A DNA stretch of 35,677 bases from Desulfuromonas sp. GTDB lineage: Bacteria > Desulfobacterota > Desulfuromonadia > Desulfuromonadales > UBA2294. Both the position numbers and the translations under genes were made by a program. The stretch is taken from assembly GCA_002868925.1 (NCBI GenBank), contig PKTZ01000212.1, forward strand, positions 1 to 35,677. Reading direction: 5' to 3'. The notes beneath the pieces were generated by a model. That model made no database searches and was not told where the DNA came from. It saw only the letters and a program-made list of their open reading frames with translations. Shown in pieces: positions 32,843 through 35,677 of the stretch (position 1 is its first letter; every line of letters starts with the position of its first letter).

Positions 32843-33490
32843 ATGATTATCGGTTTCGCAGGCAAGGCCGCATCCGGCAAGACCACCGCCGCCAAACAGA
32901 TGGCGCCACTGCTCGGCGAGAATGCCCAGATCATCCCGATGGCGATGGTGCTGCGCGACGAGGTCGAGCAGTTTTTGCGCCAGATCGGCGCCGAACAGTT
33001 TGTCCCTTTGGTGTACGGCTCGCAGGAGGACAAGGTCACCCCCTTCGCGATCGACAGCGCCAAGGCAAAAACCGCCTGCCCGCAGTGGCAGCATTTCATC
33101 GACGAGCACGCCGATATCCAGGAAAAGCCCGACGAAACGGCTGTTACCGTGCGCCGCCTGTTACAATGGTGGGGCACCGAGTACCGCCGCAGCCAGGACC
33201 CCGACTACTGGACCAAGGCCTGGGACCGCAAGATCCACCAATACGACCTGGCCACCACCGATATCCTGGTCGACGATATCCGCTTTGCCAACGAGCTGGA
33301 GACGCTCAAGGCGGACGGCGGCCTGATCGTCAAGATCGAACGGCCCGGCTTCAACGGCGCCGGCAACCACGCCAGCGAGACCTCGCTCGATAACTACACC
33401 GACTGGGACTATACCCTGCACAACGACGGCCCCCTGGAGCAGTTTCTCGACAAGGTCACCGCCCTGACCGGACAACTGGCAGGGCGCTAG
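32843..33490 (+). CDS. Deoxynucleoside-monophosphate kinase-like P-loop protein (phage type)
   Basis: A 215-aa P-loop kinase. Walker A is GKAASGKT at residues 7-14. RRLLQWWGTEYRRSQDPDYWTKAW matches the region found in phage dNMP kinases and their bacterial relatives. DILVDDIRFANELETLKADGGLIVKIERPG is the conserved second half. Such enzymes phosphorylate dNMPs. Here the gene is monocistronic with its own promoter and not near other phage genes, so it may be a domesticated phage gene; base composition is like the surroundings. AGGGGC precedes the ATG. Confidence 0.78.
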   Translation: MIIGFAGKAASGKTTAAKQMAPLLGENAQIIPMAMVLRDEVEQFLRQIGAEQFVPLVYGSQEDKVTPFAIDSAKAKTACPQWQHFIDEHADIQEKPDETAVTVRRLLQWWGTEYRRSQDPDYWTKAWDRKIHQYDLATTDILVDDIRFANELETLKADGGLIVKIERPGFNGAGNHASETSLDNYTDWDYTLHNDGPLEQFLDKVTALTGQLAGR

Positions 33491-33512
33491 CATTTACGGA
33501 TTACAAAAACAG

Positions 33513-33670
33513 TTTTTATCGCAATGTCGCCAAGAGAATCGACAACCTTAAAATTTCAAGTATTTTCAGAATTCAGGACAAAACCTCATTGCTGCGCTTT
33601 TAATGTTTTGAGATTTTCTTCTCGACAAAACCCTTGCGACCCTTGCGTCTTAGCGTCATTGCGTTAGATA
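33513..33670. repeat. Dispersed inverted-repeat element, copy B
   Basis: CGCAATGTCGCCAAGA (33520-33535) is repeated inverted at 33648-33663 (TCTTAGCGTCATTGCG), 14 of 16 positions. The right arm matches copy A at 22593-22614 in 20 of 22 bases. The inner 110 bp are AT-rich and non-coding. The element ends about 30 bp upstream of the next gene. Confidence 0.7.
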
Positions 33671-33698
33671 AAGCCTTTAAGTTTTTCAGGAGAGTACG

Positions 33699-34169
33699 AT
33701 GTCAGATAAATCGGGCTTTTCAGCTGCCCACCACGAAAAACTCGGCAACGAGTTGCAGGAGATGCGTAACCGCTTCGGCCAGATCTCAATCGAGCTTGAA
33801 GAAGCCTACCCGAAAGAAGTCTCCCGCCTCGCCCTCAAGGCACAGCAGGCAATCGATGCCCTGCGGCACGAGATGGAGAAACGGGCGAAGGAAGAGGCTC
33901 CCGCCAAGAAAGAAACCGCCACCACCGACCAGCAGGACGACGGCCGGATCGACGATATCAAGCGGCAGATCAACCAGACCAAGCTTTTACTGTCGTTGCC
34001 GGTCGATTTCGACCAGCTCGAAAAGGACGGCCTGCTGCTGCGCGACGGCGACAAGTTCAAGACCACCCGCCTCGGCGAGCTGCAGGAGCATGTTATCCAC
34101 CGCATCCAATTCCTCGAGCAGGAAGGGGGATATACCCTGCTCACCCTGAATTTGAAGGGGCTTGAATAA
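33699..34169 (+). CDS. Conserved-looking hypothetical, coiled-coil protein
   Basis: A 156-aa, charged, soluble protein. Residues about 10-70 are helical (EKLGNELQEMRNRFGQISIELEEAYPKEVSRLALKAQQAIDALRHEMEKRAKEE region). A Lys/Glu/Ala/Thr linker and a second helix (DDIKRQINQTKLLLSL) follow. The last 45 residues look like a small folded domain (LLLRDGDKFKTTRLGELQEHVIHRIQFLEQ). No family is recognised and there is no signal peptide or membrane segment. AGGAG lies 7 nt ahead of ATG 33699. The dispersed repeat lies in its upstream region and may supply leader sequence. Confidence 0.75.
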   Translation: MSDKSGFSAAHHEKLGNELQEMRNRFGQISIELEEAYPKEVSRLALKAQQAIDALRHEMEKRAKEEAPAKKETATTDQQDDGRIDDIKRQINQTKLLLSLPVDFDQLEKDGLLLRDGDKFKTTRLGELQEHVIHRIQFLEQEGGYTLLTLNLKGLE

Positions 34170-34313
34170 TTCTGGTTCTTCGTAATAACTAATCTTAGAG
34201 CCTTATCCCTTTGTCCGGGAAACATACATCAACGTCAGCGAAAATACGATAAACTCTACCGACAACCCCAGTGGGTCAGCACTATCCGGTTAACTTACCT
34301 TGGAGGAGCTGCT

Positions 34314-35270
34314 ATGATTTTTCGCCCCATTTTGATTCTTGTCTGTCTACTTGCCCTGGCAACTACTTCCGTTGCCGAAAACAAGCGGCCTGAAAGAAAC
34401 GGAGTGCGACCTGAGCGCGCCGTGTCCGCACCGGCCAAAATCAAGATTCCGCCGAAGGCGAAGGAATTGACCGAGACCCGTTTCGAGGTCGAGAAGTGGC
34501 CGAACGGCAACGTTCGCAAGCGAACGCCTTTCAAAAACGGCATGATCGACGGCAATGTCGAGGAGTTCTTCGAAAACGGCAACCCGGCCTCGGTCACCCC
34601 TTATGTTGACGGCAAGATTAACGGCGAGCAGGTAAAGTACTGGGACGTCAATTTCGTCGCGGTGCAGTCACGTATCAACTACGTTGACAACAAGATGGAG
34701 GGACCCGCGAAAAACTGGCACCACAACGGCAATATCCTCAGCGAGCGCACCTACAAGAATGGCAAGCTGGACGGAGTTGAACGCCAATATCATCCTGCCG
34801 CAAACGGAAAAGTAAAAACCCAGCGATACTGGCAAGATGGCCTGCAGACCGCAACCGAGGCCCGTTATGACGACCAGGGGCGCGAACTCAGCTATTTCGA
34901 ATACGAGGATGGCAAAAAGCACGGCGATTGTTATTCATTCGGCTTCAGCCACGAAATCCGCTGGCATGAGAAATGGAACCACGGTGCCCTTATTGAGCGG
35001 ATCGAGAACGAATATTTTCACCTCGCCGGCGGAGAGAAGAAACTCAAGGTTTCAAAAACATTCAACAACGCCCATAAACTGCACGGCACCAGCACCTACT
35101 ACCGTGCCCCGGACATCCTTGAAAAGGTTCTGAACTTCAAAAATGGCAAGCGGGACGGCAAAACCGAATATTTTGACGAGACCGGAAAACTGATCAAGAC
35201 CGAAACCTGGATCAACGGCAAGAAGGTCGAGCAGCAACGCCCGATGAGAATGAAACCGAGCAAACGATAA
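34314..35270 (+). CDS. Exported MORN/YwqK-like repeat protein
   Basis: A 318-aa protein with a signal peptide (basic MIFR, hydrophobic core, cleavage probably after SVA at residue 21). The body carries repeats of about 22-25 residues of the MORN_2/YwqK type, such as WPNGNVRKRTPFKNGMIDG, NGNILSERTYKNGKLDG and FKNGKRDGKTEYFDETGKL. These beta-hairpin repeats are usually binding modules. The C-terminus is basic (RPMRMKPSKR). GGAGGAG lies 6-8 nt ahead of the ATG. A bidirectional terminator follows. It is probably periplasmic; its partner is unknown. Similarity to YwqK antitoxins is structural only, and no toxin gene is adjacent. Confidence 0.82.
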   Translation: MIFRPILILVCLLALATTSVAENKRPERNGVRPERAVSAPAKIKIPPKAKELTETRFEVEKWPNGNVRKRTPFKNGMIDGNVEEFFENGNPASVTPYVDGKINGEQVKYWDVNFVAVQSRINYVDNKMEGPAKNWHHNGNILSERTYKNGKLDGVERQYHPAANGKVKTQRYWQDGLQTATEARYDDQGRELSYFEYEDGKKHGDCYSFGFSHEIRWHEKWNHGALIERIENEYFHLAGGEKKLKVSKTFNNAHKLHGTSTYYRAPDILEKVLNFKNGKRDGKTEYFDETGKLIKTETWINGKKVEQQRPMRMKPSKR

Positions 35271-35290
35271 TCGCGACAAACCCCGGATCA

Positions 35291-35322
35291 AAAAAAGCCT
35301 GCTTTTTCAAGCAGGCTTTTTT
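35291..35322. terminator. Bidirectional intrinsic terminator
   Basis: AAAAAAGCCTGC and GCAGGCTTTTTT form a 12-bp stem (14 bp if TT/AA inside the loop pair), with A- and T-runs on both sides. It serves the MORN-like gene (plus) and the PilZ gene (minus). Confidence 0.9.
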
Positions 35323-35346
35323 ATCTCTCAATCATCCGGGATCCGC

Positions 35347-35676
35347 TTACCGGTCACATAGGTTGCGATAAGTCTCCTCACCTTCGATAAACTCGGTAAT
35401 CAGCAGCCCCATCCCCCCCTTGATCCGGTGCATCATGTTCTGCGGCACCTTCTTGGCCCACATGATCCGCCCCTTGAGCAGGACATCATCTCCCGAATTC
35501 TTATTTTTCAATGCAACGGTAAGAATCGTATTGGGCGGCATCACCGAGGGTGAACGGATAAAAATACCGGTCTCTGAAATGTCCTCGGTAAAACCGACCC
35601 GGATCGGCGTCTCTTCTCCGAACTTCAGGGAATAACGCTTACGGATGCGTTTATCCTTACGTTTGTCGTGTCCCAT
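35347..35676 (-). CDS. PilZ domain protein (cyclic di-GMP receptor)
   Basis: A 109-aa single PilZ domain. The c-di-GMP-binding arginines are in RIRKR (residues 10-14, the RxxxR motif), and the second motif DISETG is at residues 32-37 (DxSxxG). The rest follows the beta-barrel pattern (ILTVALKN, VLLKGRIMWAKKV, GGMGLLITEF). Single-domain PilZ proteins bind c-di-GMP and control motility, pili or exopolysaccharide by contact. The start ATG 35676 is one base from the window edge, so a longer N-terminus or an upstream partner gene cannot be excluded. Confidence 0.88.
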   Translation of the reverse strand: MGHDKRKDKRIRKRYSLKFGEETPIRVGFTEDISETGIFIRSPSVMPPNTILTVALKNKNSGDDVLLKGRIMWAKKVPQNMMHRIKGGMGLLITEFIEGEETYRNLCDR

Positions 35677-35677
35677 A

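Noticed and set aside
22500-33670. The two repeat copies as a CRISPR or as borders of one composite transposon
   Set aside because: There are only two copies with no spacer pattern. The 11 kb between them is conserved housekeeping DNA with no transposase.
34314-35270. YwqK-like protein as the antitoxin of a toxin-antitoxin pair
   Set aside because: It is exported, and neither neighbour resembles a toxin. The name reflects repeat similarity only.

Overview
The window looks like chromosomal DNA from a Gram-negative, Geobacter/Desulfuromonas-type bacterium (Desulfuromonadia, formerly Deltaproteobacteria). This is inferred from the high G+C, the outer-membrane assembly genes (an LpxL-type acyltransferase, LptE), a tmk-holB-ricT-metG-tatD order with a TatD/radical SAM fusion, a PilZ protein, and a receptor-less chemosensory operon with DUF4388 and HEAT-repeat partners. 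No rRNA, tRNA, CRISPR array, prophage or transposase was seen.

Layout. (1) 1-3460: the end of a lipid A-type acyltransferase, trmL, then convergent ogt and murJ, and rpsT divergent from murJ. (2) 3476-7901, minus strand: infA, leuS, lptE and holA; the last three are joined by 4-nt stop/start overlaps. (3) 7943-20984, minus strand: a 13-gene chemosensory operon. In transcription order it encodes a DUF4388-receiver-GAF-like protein, CheY, CheA, an ExeA-like AAA+ ATPase, CheW with a long acidic N-terminus, a receiver, a second CheW, a zinc-ribbon plus degenerate receiver, a HEAT-repeat protein, CheR, CheB, a coiled-coil GAF protein and a CheY paralogue. There is no chemoreceptor and no flagellar gene. 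No terminator was found between its last gene and infA. (4) 21092-25267, minus strand: der, era, an Elp3-like radical SAM gene and rnc, behind a very good sigma70 promoter. (5) 25621-31486, plus strand: tmk, holB, ricT, metG and tatD-radical SAM. (6) 31501-35676: small and accessory genes, namely a 35-aa membrane peptide, a double GNAT protein, a 59-aa cysteine-rich protein, a phage-type dNMP kinase, a coiled-coil hypothetical, an exported MORN/YwqK-like repeat protein and a PilZ protein.

Main oddities. ricT is split by an in-frame TAG inside its cysteine motif, while the frame beyond the TAG stays open and conserved. TAG also serves as an ordinary stop for four other genes here, so global recoding is unlikely. 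The chemosensory operon has an unusual partner set, including an ATPase gene translationally overlapped with cheA. Two intergenic spacers 11 kb apart carry members of one inverted-repeat family. A strong terminator ends 4 nt before the tatD start codon.
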